Shown here piece by piece: positions 25,501 through 33,525 of a stretch of 64,000 bases of DNA. The DNA comes from PALSA-607 sp036510735 (GTDB lineage Bacteria; Actinomycetota; Actinomycetes; Acidothermales; Acidothermaceae), in assembly GCA_036510735.1 (NCBI GenBank), contig DATCDK010000225.1:4952-68951 (forward strand), in the 5' to 3' direction. A program made the position numbers and the translations under genes. The notes below the pieces were generated by a model that was not told the DNA's origin, searched no databases, and saw only the letters and a list, made by a program, of their open reading frames with translations. Positions within the stretch are counted from its first letter, which is position 1; each line of letters opens with the position of its first letter.

Positions 25501-26314
25501 CGCCAACACCACGTTGAGCGGCGCCGCCATCACGCGTGCCGATCCGACCGTGAACTTCTCGTGGGGTACCGGCGCTCCGATATCGGGCATCGGCGCCGAC
25601 AACTTCAGCGCCCGCTGGACAGGGCAACTCACGCCGCCGAAGAGCGGTACGTACACGTTCTACACGCAAGCCGACGGTGGTGTCCGTCTGTACATCAACG
25701 ACAACCTCGTCATCAACCACTGGACGGCGGGTGCCAACAGTAAGACCACGACGTACGGTCTGACGGCGGGCAAAGCCATCAATGTTCGGTTGGAGTATTT
25801 CGACACCACGGGAGCGGCGACCGCTCAGCTGTTGTGGTCGGGACCGAGTCTCACGAAGGCCGTCGTTCCCGCGACGGTAATGAATCCCGCGTCAGCCGGA
25901 TTGACGGCAACCTACTTCAGCGGCACCGGTCTTACGACAGCCGCGGTCGTGCGGCTCGATGACACGCTGAACTTCAGTTGGGGAACAGGTTCGCCGGATT
26001 CTCGCGTCCCGGTCGACAACTTCTCGGCGCGGTGGACCGGCAAGATCAAGCCCACGACGTCCGCTACTTACACGTTCTACACCGACGCTGCTGGTGGAAT
26101 GCGACTGTGGGTGAACGGCGTAGAGCTGGTGAACAACTGGACGCTGCACAATCTCGCTACTAACAGCGGGAAGATCGCGCTGACGGCAGGCACGTCCTAC
26201 GACATCAAGGTGGAGTATCAAGTCGGCACGCAGTCGGCAGTGGCGAAACTGTCGTGGAGCACGTCAAGCGCGGCCAAGGCCATCGTTCCGCAGAGCGTGT
26301 TACGAGACCGGTAG
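22562..26314 (+). CDS. Large secreted alginate-lyase-like protein with Ig-like, Fn3 and PA14 domains
   Basis: 1250 residues from ATG 22562. A signal segment (about 18-45) is followed by an alpha/alpha-toroid region resembling alginate lyase (about 86-440, with NGNWELSMADGLINIGVF and FTYHDGMTQETCRD). Then come a carbohydrate-binding beta domain (about 494-590), an Ig-like domain (about 605-695), three Fn3 domains starting near 699, 790 and 877, and two PA14 domains (about 973-1110 and 1112-1250). Fn3 and PA14 modules are typical spacers and glycan-binding units of extracellular polysaccharide-degrading enzymes. Likely substrate is a uronate-containing polysaccharide; this is inferred from fold only. 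Confidence 0.82.
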   Translation: MGKVSRHRSAGGRGGLGLRVLFVVAAVVFAGFVVLPRGSVAADQVSFAAAQGQLGSPATVITDPTATDGQAVRFNAPIPDSAGFVHPGILVDPSQISYVQDEIAAGASPWTPALAAVNPFYTKLSYAAGPYATVDCSATSKSCTNVVQDAIAAYTFALLYSYSTAPDRAKYADAAIAIMNAWSATLTKANGNQARLDLAWSAEVFPRAAEILRYTFASGPGDQVLNVAAFTNMLNNVYVPTLIAGDPQSNGNWELSMADGLINIGVFTDNRSVFNSGVAMWRARVPAYIYLSTDNNANGQPIAPPGGNYSNPAALTCFWLGLGTNKTTCTVPAGFTYHDGMTQETCRDMSHPMEGLGAMVNAAETARLQGVDLYGEQKQRITDAYEYAAAYDSQYLTTHVWPASPCGGQPGSHSGQGGDGTGGSSYMYGWEIAYNEYANRLGVSMPNTQAMIARFRPSGGVNATDWETLANVGASASGGCPAPDIRSGIDTMTVTVPADGTYQLWSRVNPQDSSDTSYALQVDGGCPINIGGASMPAGQWTWANYENGDPNSSVSVPLTAGTHTLELIGVSSGLAVDSVLFVADPTCVPVDFGDNCAPSGLGSPDQTAPTTAMTAPNDGDTVSGTVPLTATAADDTAIARVSFLVDGSVVGFTTSDPYIFSWNSTTVPDGPHTVQSRAYDTSGNSTDSAPVTITTMNADVTPPSAPSDVTATATSATSVGLTWTAATDDTGVTSYLVYRDGTQVGTSASTTYSDSGLTQLTDYTYTVYATDGAGNVGPASDPSTATTPDGTPPTAPGSFAATVALNQVTLTWTPATDNVGVTSYVLSRNGVQINQPTGLTFVDSAPSAGASYTYALTATDAAGNLGPAAIVTITTPDVTPPSAPATFTAVATSSSQVNLTWTAATDDVGVTAYVLTRGGVRINKLAALTFADSGLAPSTSYTYAITAVDAAGNVSPAKTVTVTTLAAAAPPGSGWAGAYFANTTLSGAAITRADPTVNFSWGTGAPISGIGADNFSARWTGQLTPPKSGTYTFYTQADGGVRLYINDNLVINHWTAGANSKTTTYGLTAGKAINVRLEYFDTTGAATAQLLWSGPSLTKAVVPATVMNPASAGLTATYFSGTGLTTAAVVRLDDTLNFSWGTGSPDSRVPVDNFSARWTGKIKPTTSATYTFYTDAAGGMRLWVNGVELVNNWTLHNLATNSGKIALTAGTSYDIKVEYQVGTQSAVAKLSWSTSSAAKAIVPQSVLRDR

Positions 26315-26331
26315 AGCGTGCTGCGGCACCG

Positions 26332-27966
26332 TTAAAAGCGACCCGCATGGCGCAATTGCCGCGGTCGACCGTCAGGGTCGTAGATCAACCTATACAGCGG
26401 TCGCGCGAACAATCTGGTACCACGTCCAAGGGTGGCCTCGGGTCGCCGCCGCAATTGACCGATGGGTCTATCGCCCTGACGTCCGCTGTTGTGCCAGGCG
26501 TCGAGTCGATCAGCGGCTGCGGCCATGACGTCGAAGAACTGCTTTGAATCGATGAGGTCGCCGTCGTCGCCCTCCCCGCGGCCCAAATGTTCACGAGCCA
26601 ACTCGAGGCGCAGGTCGCGGGCAAATACGCGTGCTCCGTCACCGAGGTCCGCGGGATCAAGCGGCTCACGTGGATCTCGGTCCTGATCGAGCACGGCGCA
26701 ACTCAGTTCGGAATCGTGGCTCCACGAGCGGCGATTCAGATTGTCGCTTCCTACGGTGGCCCAGACGTCGTCGATGACACACACCTTCGCGTGTACATAG
26801 ATGGGAAGGCCACTGCGGTTTTCCAATCCGTATACGGCTACCCGGTCACCGGCTGCGTGCCGCAAGGACTGCAGGGCATCGATACGCCCTATCTCGTTGG
26901 GCGGTCCGGAAACCTTCCCGTCCTGATCGGCCCACATCGGGAGAACCGCGATCATCCGCAGTTGCGGTTGTTCACGCAAAGCGGCGGCGAATGCCTGGGC
27001 GACGTCGGCAGACCAGAGGTACTGATCCTCGATGTAGATGAGCGAACGCGCCCTTCGGAGAGCTTTCTCGTACGCGCGTGCCACACTGCGCTCGCCCGAT
27101 GGGGCGAACGGATACCCGTGCCGACGATGTGGGTAGGTGCGCAGGATCTGGACGACGTGCGCGCCGACGGGCGGTGGATCGGCACTTTGGGGCGGCAGAG
27201 TCCGGGCCTTGACCTGTTCGCCGTGGATCCGATCGGCGACGCGCCGCCACGGCGCTCGTGACAGCGGCTGGGGGTCCGTCCAGCGTTCGCGAAAGACATA
27301 TTCAACCGCGCCGACCGCCGGGCCACGGATCGCGACTTGAACGTCATGCCAGGGCGGCCGGCTGCCGTACGCGGCTGCCATCGGCTGCGATTGCGGGTCT
27401 CCGACGTGGTCGCGGTCGTCGCGTCGGCTGTGGCAAAGGTCGATGCCGCCCACAAATGCGACGTCATCGATGGTCTTGTCGCCATCGACGTGTCGGATAA
27501 CGACAAACTTTTGGTGGTGCGACCCGCCGACGCGCACTCGCATGTCGAGCAGGCAACAGCCGCCCGCGGCTTCTATTTCTGCGCCGAGGCGCCGGTTCTG
27601 CTGGGCGCTGAACGCGAGTCTGTCCCAATGCGATCGCCACACGAGTCCATTGACGATTGCGCCCCGAGACGCAGCAGCTGCGAGCATCGAACTGATCGTG
27701 ACCCCGTCGACGTCTACCGCCTCGTCTGGGTCACCACGCCAGTCGGTGAAGTACAAGGCGTCGTCACGCGCCAGCCTCTCGGTGGCATCGCGCAACGCGG
27801 CGAAATAGTTAGCACCATGAATGAGGGCACGTACTTCGTTGCCCGACGACCAACTCGCACCGTGCCGACGGTCAAGACCAGTCGCGGTGTTGCCACGTTC
27901 CGTCGGGGTCAGGAACCAGTTCGAAGCGAGTTGGTCGTCCATCGCCCGCGCTAGGTCGCTCACCAC
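26332..27966 (-). CDS. Phospholipase D-family protein (paralogue A)
   Basis: 544 residues with two HKD modules. The second is canonical (YVHAKVCVIDDVWATVGSDN, HxKxxxxD). The first is variant (SHHQKFVVIRHVDGD), with its acidic residue displaced by an insertion; Lys153 and His151 remain. Conserved PLD-type context includes AFVGGIDLC, PPWHDVQVAIRGPAV, IYIEDQYLWS and RRSWSHDSELS. No signal peptide or membrane helix is obvious. A close paralogue in the opposite orientation lies at 33.5-35.2 kb. It is expected to hydrolyse or transfer phosphatidyl groups, and may take part in phosphatidate turnover with the neighbouring PAP2 and kinase genes. Confidence 0.92.
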   Translation of the reverse strand: MVSDLARAMDDQLASNWFLTPTERGNTATGLDRRHGASWSSGNEVRALIHGANYFAALRDATERLARDDALYFTDWRGDPDEAVDVDGVTISSMLAAAASRGAIVNGLVWRSHWDRLAFSAQQNRRLGAEIEAAGGCCLLDMRVRVGGSHHQKFVVIRHVDGDKTIDDVAFVGGIDLCHSRRDDRDHVGDPQSQPMAAAYGSRPPWHDVQVAIRGPAVGAVEYVFRERWTDPQPLSRAPWRRVADRIHGEQVKARTLPPQSADPPPVGAHVVQILRTYPHRRHGYPFAPSGERSVARAYEKALRRARSLIYIEDQYLWSADVAQAFAAALREQPQLRMIAVLPMWADQDGKVSGPPNEIGRIDALQSLRHAAGDRVAVYGLENRSGLPIYVHAKVCVIDDVWATVGSDNLNRRSWSHDSELSCAVLDQDRDPREPLDPADLGDGARVFARDLRLELAREHLGRGEGDDGDLIDSKQFFDVMAAAADRLDAWHNSGRQGDRPIGQLRRRPEATLGRGTRLFARPLYRLIYDPDGRPRQLRHAGRF

Positions 27967-27994
27967 TCACCGCCTGCGTGGTCTGCCGGTGCTA

Positions 27995-28705
27995 TTAGCT
28001 GTTGCTTTGCGGCGCTAGCTGTGGCGGCTCGTAAGCCGTATCTGCTGCTTGGGTACTGCGCGCCGGAGCCTTGGATGTGCCAAGTACGGCGTGCATCGAC
28101 ACCTGCAACCAGGCAAAGCCAAGTAACGCGCCACCCAGTACGTCTGTCGGATAATGCATGCCTCGGTAGAGCCGCGATGCTGCGACCACGACTGGGAAGA
28201 GGATCGCGACCGTGATAGCGAGTCGGCGCCACAGAACGTGCGCGCCGTACCAGACGACGAGTGCGGCGATCGAACCGTAAAGTGCGACGGATGCCGCCGT
28301 ATGACCTGACGGGAAGCTTGAGGTCGGCGGCGCGTGATCCAGGCGGACGACGTTCGGTCGCGGCCGGTGCACAACCAGCGTCGTGAGGACAAAGATTGTC
28401 ACCTCACCGACGACGGCCGTCACCACGAACAGCGGTTCCCGCCACCGTCTAAAGACAAGTGCGGCGGTGATGACGACGACTGCCGCAGCTGCGATGACGG
28501 GCAGGGTGGACGCTGCATCAGTTGCTCCGAGAGTCAGCGCGTTCAACAGGTGGTCTCGATGTCGAGCGAGCGTCGAGTCGACGGATCCATCCGCGTGTCC
28601 GAAGCGGCTGTGCGCAAGCAGATGGACGTCGAGTAGGCCCAGGGCGATCATCGCAAGCAGAAGCACGGCGGCCCCGCCGAACACGAACGCCAGTGTTTTT
28701 CTCAT
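27995..28705 (-). CDS. PAP2-family lipid phosphatase
   Basis: 236 residues from ATG 28705, which overlaps the stop of the other PAP2 gene. About five to six membrane helices. Motifs: VVHRPRPN (motif 1, first Lys not conserved), SSFPSGHTAAS (motif 2) and SRLYRGMHYPTDVLGG (motif 3 with catalytic His). PAP2 enzymes dephosphorylate phosphatidate, undecaprenyl diphosphate or related lipids on the outer face of the membrane. It is the last gene of a three-gene coupled unit. The much longer open frame upstream is not the gene. Confidence 0.92.
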   Translation of the reverse strand: MRKTLAFVFGGAAVLLLAMIALGLLDVHLLAHSRFGHADGSVDSTLARHRDHLLNALTLGATDAASTLPVIAAAAVVVITAALVFRRWREPLFVVTAVVGEVTIFVLTTLVVHRPRPNVVRLDHAPPTSSFPSGHTAASVALYGSIAALVVWYGAHVLWRRLAITVAILFPVVVAASRLYRGMHYPTDVLGGALLGFAWLQVSMHAVLGTSKAPARSTQAADTAYEPPQLAPQSNS

Positions 28706-29481
28706 TGACCCACCAGGTGTTGGCTGGCCTCGACGTCGAGACCAGCAGTTTTGGCTCGCGGTTGTGGCGAGACGTGCCTGCGCCACACGCGAAACCCCGC
28801 ACAGGTAGCAGCTACCCAGCCGGTCGCGAAGATCCAGCCGCCGACGACGTCGCTGAGGTAATGCACGCCGAGGGTCACGCGAGCGAACCCGATCAAGGCG
28901 AGCAAGATAATGGCGATCGCGACCGTCACCGAGCGCCAAACGGGCCGCATCAACGGCAACACCACGATCAAGATGATGGCAACGCCGACGAACGACTCCA
29001 GTGCATGGCCCGACGGGAAGCTCTTTCCGGGGGCGCTCGCAACCGGGTTCGCGAGATGCGGACGTGCGCGATCGGCGACCGTCTTGATGACGTTGTCCAA
29101 CAGTGCGGCGCCCGCCATCGTGACGGCTGCCCACAGAGCGAGACGTGCGGCGCGCCTGATGATCAGCACGATCGTCACCAGCGCGATGAGAACCCAAAAC
29201 GTGCGTGGTGCGGCGAGATTGCTTACATCCTGCAGAAATCTCACGAGACCGGGGTGACCGACAGCGAGCGTATGCGCGTGAGTCGCGACGCTTTGGTCGG
29301 CACTTTGCAACCCGGAGCTGTGCGAACGGACCAATGCCAGCAGCACCCCGAACGGCACCAGCACCACAAGCGCTGCGAGGCTCCATAGGGTCAGTTCCAG
29401 CCCTAACCGCGAATCCGGGTCTAAGCGTCGCTGCCGACGACCGGGGACGGGCGACACCGTGTCGGATGACGTGGTCGTCAT
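28702..29481 (-). CDS. PAP2-family lipid phosphatase
   Basis: 259 residues from ATG 29481, sharing ATGA with the small gene before it. A cytoplasmic N-terminus of about 25 residues is followed by about six helices. Motifs: KTVADRARP, KSFPSGHALES and RVTLGVHYLSDVVGG, complete for the KX6RP-PSGH-SRX5HX3D signature except Ser in motif 3 replaced by Ala. It is encoded just before a second, divergent PAP2 protein, suggesting two substrates or a heteromeric pair. Confidence 0.93.
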   Translation of the reverse strand: MTTTSSDTVSPVPGRRQRRLDPDSRLGLELTLWSLAALVVLVPFGVLLALVRSHSSGLQSADQSVATHAHTLAVGHPGLVRFLQDVSNLAAPRTFWVLIALVTIVLIIRRAARLALWAAVTMAGAALLDNVIKTVADRARPHLANPVASAPGKSFPSGHALESFVGVAIILIVVLPLMRPVWRSVTVAIAIILLALIGFARVTLGVHYLSDVVGGWIFATGWVAATCAGFRVWRRHVSPQPRAKTAGLDVEASQHLVGQ

Positions 29482-29687
29482 GGCGTCGCTGCCCAGGGTG
29501 CCCTCGAGCGGCCTCGGGCGAGCAACATTTCGAGCCGCTTGTCGATGACGAGTTGGCCTTCGCGAGCGAGGAATAGGCATAGCGCTGCCGTCAGCACGGC
29601 GTCACTGATCTCGTCGGCCACTGGTACCGAGCTATCCAGTCGCTCCAGTCGTTCTGCCGCGGTCGCCAACGCAACTTGGTTCACCAT
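29478..29687 (-). CDS. Small hypothetical protein coupled to PAP2 genes
   Basis: 69 residues from ATG 29687 (MVNQVALATAAERLERLDS). Predicted all-helical with one moderately hydrophobic helix (DAVLTAALCLFLAREGQL). The stop overlaps the PAP2 start (ATGA), which is the main evidence that it is translated. No family is recognised. The 152 bp upstream to the divergent lipid-kinase gene must hold both promoters; no clear boxes were seen. Confidence 0.55.
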   Translation of the reverse strand: MVNQVALATAAERLERLDSSVPVADEISDAVLTAALCLFLAREGQLVIDKRLEMLLARGRSRAPWAATP

Positions 29688-29839
29688 GACTAAGCGTGTA
29701 CCCCACAGTCTGGACACTATTCCTCGGACCGCGCGGTTCGAGGACTGGCCGGCCGTGTTGAACGCCCCGCTAACGGGGTACACGCCTTCCAGCCGACCCA
29801 AGTTGGCCCGAAGCCCAGCAAGACTCGAGACCGCAAATT

Positions 29840-30733
29840 ATGGAGCGTTCGGTGGCATCAGTGGCAGTCGTTGCTCACTCGGGGAAGACGTTCGGCGGCG
29901 GTCTGGGCGAATTGCGCGAGGTGCTCGCCCGCGAGGGTTTCCCCGATCCGCAGTGGTATGAGGTCGCCAAGAGCAAGCAAGCCCCAAAGTTTGCACGTCG
30001 TGCCCTTGCGGGCGGCGCCGACGTCATTTTCGTGTGGGGCGGCGACGGAACCGTTCAACGGTGCGTCGACGCGGTGGCGGGCAAATCTGCCACCATCGCG
30101 ATCCTCCCGGCCGGAACTGCCAATCTATTGGCAACGAACCTGGGCGTTCCCAGTGATGTGGCCGAAGCCGTGCGAGTTGGACTTCGTGGACATCGCCGAC
30201 CCCTCGACACCGGCTCGGTGAATGGCGAGCACTTCGTGGTGATGGCGGGTGCCGGCTTTGATGCACTCATGATCAAGGATGCTGACCGAGGTATGAAGGA
30301 CCGCATCGGGCGGGCGGCATACCTCTGGACCGGGACCAAGAACCTCACCGCGGCTCGCGCCAAGGCGACAATCAGGGTCGACGGAAAGCGCTTCTTCAAG
30401 GGTCGCGTCTCGTGCGTCCTTGTCGGCAACGTCGGGGAGATTCTCGGTGGTGTCAAAGCATTCAAGGGCGCCAGGCCGGACGACGGTGTGCTGGAACTGG
30501 GTGTGGTGACGGCGAAGAACCCGCTGCAATGGACCCGGACGCTTGGGAGAATGGCGCTTGGCAGCACCGGCAAATCACCCTTCGTGCAGATGGCGAAGGG
30601 AAAGAAGTTCACGATCGCATTCGACCGGAAGTTCCCCTATGAACTCGACGGCGGTGCACGGCCAGGCGCAACGAAACTGCGGGTCCGGGTGCACCCGGCG
30701 TCCATTCATATTTGCGTTCCGCACACCGAGTAA
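29840..30733 (+). CDS. Diacylglycerol/sphingosine-kinase-like lipid kinase
   Basis: This 297-residue cytoplasmic enzyme of the DAGK catalytic family carries the nucleotide motif IFVWGGDGTVQRC and the PAGTANLLATNLGVP block that are diagnostic of the DgkB/YegS group. Later come VMAGAGFDALMI and the C-terminal ELDGG region. Expected reaction: ATP-dependent phosphorylation of diacylglycerol (or a related lipid) to phosphatidate, opposite to the PAP2 reaction encoded on the other strand. It starts at ATG 29840. Confidence 0.93.
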   Translation: MERSVASVAVVAHSGKTFGGGLGELREVLAREGFPDPQWYEVAKSKQAPKFARRALAGGADVIFVWGGDGTVQRCVDAVAGKSATIAILPAGTANLLATNLGVPSDVAEAVRVGLRGHRRPLDTGSVNGEHFVVMAGAGFDALMIKDADRGMKDRIGRAAYLWTGTKNLTAARAKATIRVDGKRFFKGRVSCVLVGNVGEILGGVKAFKGARPDDGVLELGVVTAKNPLQWTRTLGRMALGSTGKSPFVQMAKGKKFTIAFDRKFPYELDGGARPGATKLRVRVHPASIHICVPHTE

Positions 30734-30748
30734 GAACCGCGTTTGCCG

Positions 30749-31564
30749 CTAGACGCGACGCCAGCGCGCCTCACACAGGCCGTACAGGCCGAAGATGATG
30801 AGGCCGACGGCTGCCACGCCCAGGAGAGCGGCGCCGTAGGGCTGGTTTCGCAATGTTCGGAGCGCCTCGTCGAGGCCTCGGGCCTTAGCCGGGTCAAACT
30901 TCTTCGCAGCTTCGATGACGAGCGCACCGGCCAGGGCGAAGATGAGGCCACGTGCCGTGGTCCCGATGACCCCGAGGGCGACCACCGTACGGCGCGCGCG
31001 TTCGCCCAACTGTGAGATGCCCATCGTCTTGAGGAACTTGCGGCGTAAACCCTCGACCATGAGGCTCAGGCCGACGATGACGACAACGGCGCCGACGATC
31101 CCCACCGCCCACCGGCCGCCCGTGTGTTGCATCACGCGTGCGCTGGCGTCTTGCTGGGTGGTGGCTTGGCTGGAGCCCGAGCCGTGCAGTACCGACAGGG
31201 TCGTCAACGCAAAGAACGCGTATACAACGCCGCGAAAGCCGGACTTTATGCGCGGGCCCGCGCCGTCGCCTTCACCCGCGACGCCCCAGATCGCCTCGCT
31301 GAAGCGCCAGGCCGCGTACGCCAGAAACCCCGCAAACAGCGCCCACAGCATCGTCGACCCATAAGGCTTGCCCGCAAGAGTTTCCAGTGCACCACGCTGG
31401 TCGGCCTCATCGTGGCCGCCTCGACCGATGGCAAGCATGAGCGCCACCCATCCGACGAGCAGGTAGATCACCCCGCGAGCAACAAGACCCGCGTGCGCAA
31501 CCAACTTCCCAAGCCGCCCGACTGCAGCGTGAGACGTCAACATCGCGGTGCTTGTCGTGGCCAT
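30749..31564 (-). CDS. DUF1206 membrane protein
   Basis: 271 residues with about six membrane helices forming three two-helix repeats, typical of DUF1206. Each repeat has a similar entry (GLVARGVIYLLVGWVAL, then GFRGVVYAFFALTTL, then GTTARGLIFALAGALVI) and a second helix after a short polar loop containing PYG. Function is unknown; the family is widespread in actinobacteria. It converges with the lipid-kinase gene and lies 90 bp downstream of the UbiB-family kinase in the same direction. Confidence 0.9.
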   Translation of the reverse strand: MATTSTAMLTSHAAVGRLGKLVAHAGLVARGVIYLLVGWVALMLAIGRGGHDEADQRGALETLAGKPYGSTMLWALFAGFLAYAAWRFSEAIWGVAGEGDGAGPRIKSGFRGVVYAFFALTTLSVLHGSGSSQATTQQDASARVMQHTGGRWAVGIVGAVVVIVGLSLMVEGLRRKFLKTMGISQLGERARRTVVALGVIGTTARGLIFALAGALVIEAAKKFDPAKARGLDEALRTLRNQPYGAALLGVAAVGLIIFGLYGLCEARWRRV

Positions 31565-31654
31565 TGGACTCCAGCCCTCGTTCTTCCCACCCGGCTCGAC
31601 CGCCAGCTTTCGGTCTGTCCTACCCCACGGCGCGACCTCACAACCGGCCGCGTG

Positions 31655-33325
31655 CTAATTGCGACGTCGCACGTGTACTTTCCGGCCGGCAAGACCGATC
31701 CAGGCGAGCATGACCGCGCTCACCGCTGCGGCGGTGACGAATACCACCAAGGCGATTGTCCGCGACACCGATGAGCCTCCGTTGTGGCTGCTGGCCAGCA
31801 GTGCGGACCCGACGATGAGCGCCGCGAGGATCAGTCCGGCGGCCGCGACGTTCGCGAGACGGTGCACCCCTTTGAGGAACTGGGTTTCGTCGAATGCTTG
31901 GACCTTCAACTCGAAATGTCCGCCACCGACGGCGTCCATGGCCCGATTGAGCCGCCCAGGCAGCTCCTCGATGAACTCCTTGGCCTCCATCATCGAGGCG
32001 AGCGTGCCGCCGATTCCCTGTGTTTGGGAGTGCATCAGCTCCGGTACGTGCCGGCGCATCGCGGCGAGGGTGTCGAAGTCGGGATCAAGCGCCGTCACGA
32101 CCAAGTCGAGATTCAGCAGCGTTTTCCCGAGCAGCGCCAGCTCCGGTGCGGGCCGCAATCCAGCGTCCGCCGATCTGCGCGACAGCTCCATCAATGTCTT
32201 GCCGACATCGAGTTCGTCTAGCGGCGACCCGGTGAACGTAGCGACCAGGTCGGCGATCGTTCGTGTGAGCAACGCATCGTCATAGTCATCCTGTGCGGTG
32301 CCGAGGCTCTTGGCGGCGCGCACCACGTCGTCCAGCCGATCAGCGAGCACCGCCGCTAACAGCTTCGCGATCAGCCGGCGGATCTCGGGTCGGATTCGAC
32401 CGACCATGCCGAGGTCCAGCAATGCCAGACGTTGGTCAGCGGTGATCAGGATGTTTCCCGGGTGCGGATCCGCATGGAACAGCCCGGCGCCGAGGATTTG
32501 ATGGAGATAGCCACCGAACAGCTCGTCGGCCAGCGGAACCAACTGCAAGTCGATGCGGGCAAGCGGGCCGATATCGGTGATCCGACGACCTTCGATGAAG
32601 TCCATTGTCAATAGCCGACTCGTGGTCAGGGTATCCACGGGTGCGGGCACCACGAGTGCCGGACGGTCGTGCAACACCGCCCGCAACGCCGTCAGGTTCG
32701 CGGCTTCGCGCCGGTAGTCCAGTTCGGCGACCAGCGCGCGGCGGAACTGCTCGAAAGTCTCCCCGACCGCATACCGCTTGGCTTGTTTGTTGTGCGTGTC
32801 GAAGAACTCGGCTAGCTCCCCGAGGATTTCCAAGTCGCTCGCCATCTGCTTTCGGATGCCCGGGCGTTGGACCTTGACAGCGACCTGTTGTCCCCCGCGC
32901 AGTTGTGCACGATGCACCTGGCCAAGCGAAGCGGCTGCGATTGGCACATTGTCGAAGTCTTCGAAGAGTCGCGACATCCGAGCACCAAGTTCGGTCTGCA
33001 CCACCTGCTCGACCTCAGCGAACGAGAAGGGCTCACAGTTGTCTTGGAGGCGAGTCAACGCAGTCACATACGGCTGGGGCAGAAGGTCTGCGCGGGTCGA
33101 TAGCAACTGCCCAAGTTTGACGAAGGTGGGTCCGAGCCTTTCCAGATCGGAAGCCAGCTCCGCGGCACGCTCGTTCATTGAATCCGATGTGTCATCTAAC
33201 GGAGCGTCGTCCAAGACCGAATCCAGGCCCGCCGATTGCACCAACCCGACCCGGCCGTGGCGGGCTAGCACCGCCGCGATCTCGCGATACCTATTCAGAT
33301 GCTGTGGGCGTAACGACAGTGACAT
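31655..33325 (-). CDS. ABC1/UbiB-family atypical kinase
   Basis: 556 residues. The family-defining KxGQ motif is present (FVKLGQLLSTRADLLP). Next are the Ala-rich nucleotide loop (AAASLGQVHRAQL), VAVKVQRPGI with the kinase Lys, the catalytic loop FHADPHPGNIL and LLDLGMVG (DFG equivalent). Two C-terminal helices (about 485-510 and 520-545) anchor it in the membrane. UbiB-type proteins support isoprenoid-quinone or other lipid metabolism and transport. Placement between lipid phosphatases and a PLD protein favours a membrane-lipid role (inference). Confidence 0.94.
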   Translation of the reverse strand: MSLSLRPQHLNRYREIAAVLARHGRVGLVQSAGLDSVLDDAPLDDTSDSMNERAAELASDLERLGPTFVKLGQLLSTRADLLPQPYVTALTRLQDNCEPFSFAEVEQVVQTELGARMSRLFEDFDNVPIAAASLGQVHRAQLRGGQQVAVKVQRPGIRKQMASDLEILGELAEFFDTHNKQAKRYAVGETFEQFRRALVAELDYRREAANLTALRAVLHDRPALVVPAPVDTLTTSRLLTMDFIEGRRITDIGPLARIDLQLVPLADELFGGYLHQILGAGLFHADPHPGNILITADQRLALLDLGMVGRIRPEIRRLIAKLLAAVLADRLDDVVRAAKSLGTAQDDYDDALLTRTIADLVATFTGSPLDELDVGKTLMELSRRSADAGLRPAPELALLGKTLLNLDLVVTALDPDFDTLAAMRRHVPELMHSQTQGIGGTLASMMEAKEFIEELPGRLNRAMDAVGGGHFELKVQAFDETQFLKGVHRLANVAAAGLILAALIVGSALLASSHNGGSSVSRTIALVVFVTAAAVSAVMLAWIGLAGRKVHVRRRN

Positions 33326-33525
33326 CCTCGTGACCTACCCGGCACGGGCCTTCAACCAACCTCGCCATCCGCGCCGGCTTGGCGCGACTCGGCGCCGACG
33401 AGGGTTGAACGTAGATGTTGCCCAGGACGCGTCGTCGGTCGACGTCACCCATTGATTCAGAGCCCATCTGAAATGGTTGCGGCAAGCATCGGGCGTGACC
33501 CCTCTGAAAGGTGCACAATTCGCGG

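Noticed and set aside
27995..29386. Single 463-residue protein containing the PAP2 domain
   Set aside because: Only the part from ATG 28705 has PAP2 helices. Upstream residues are an out-of-frame reading of the other PAP2 gene.
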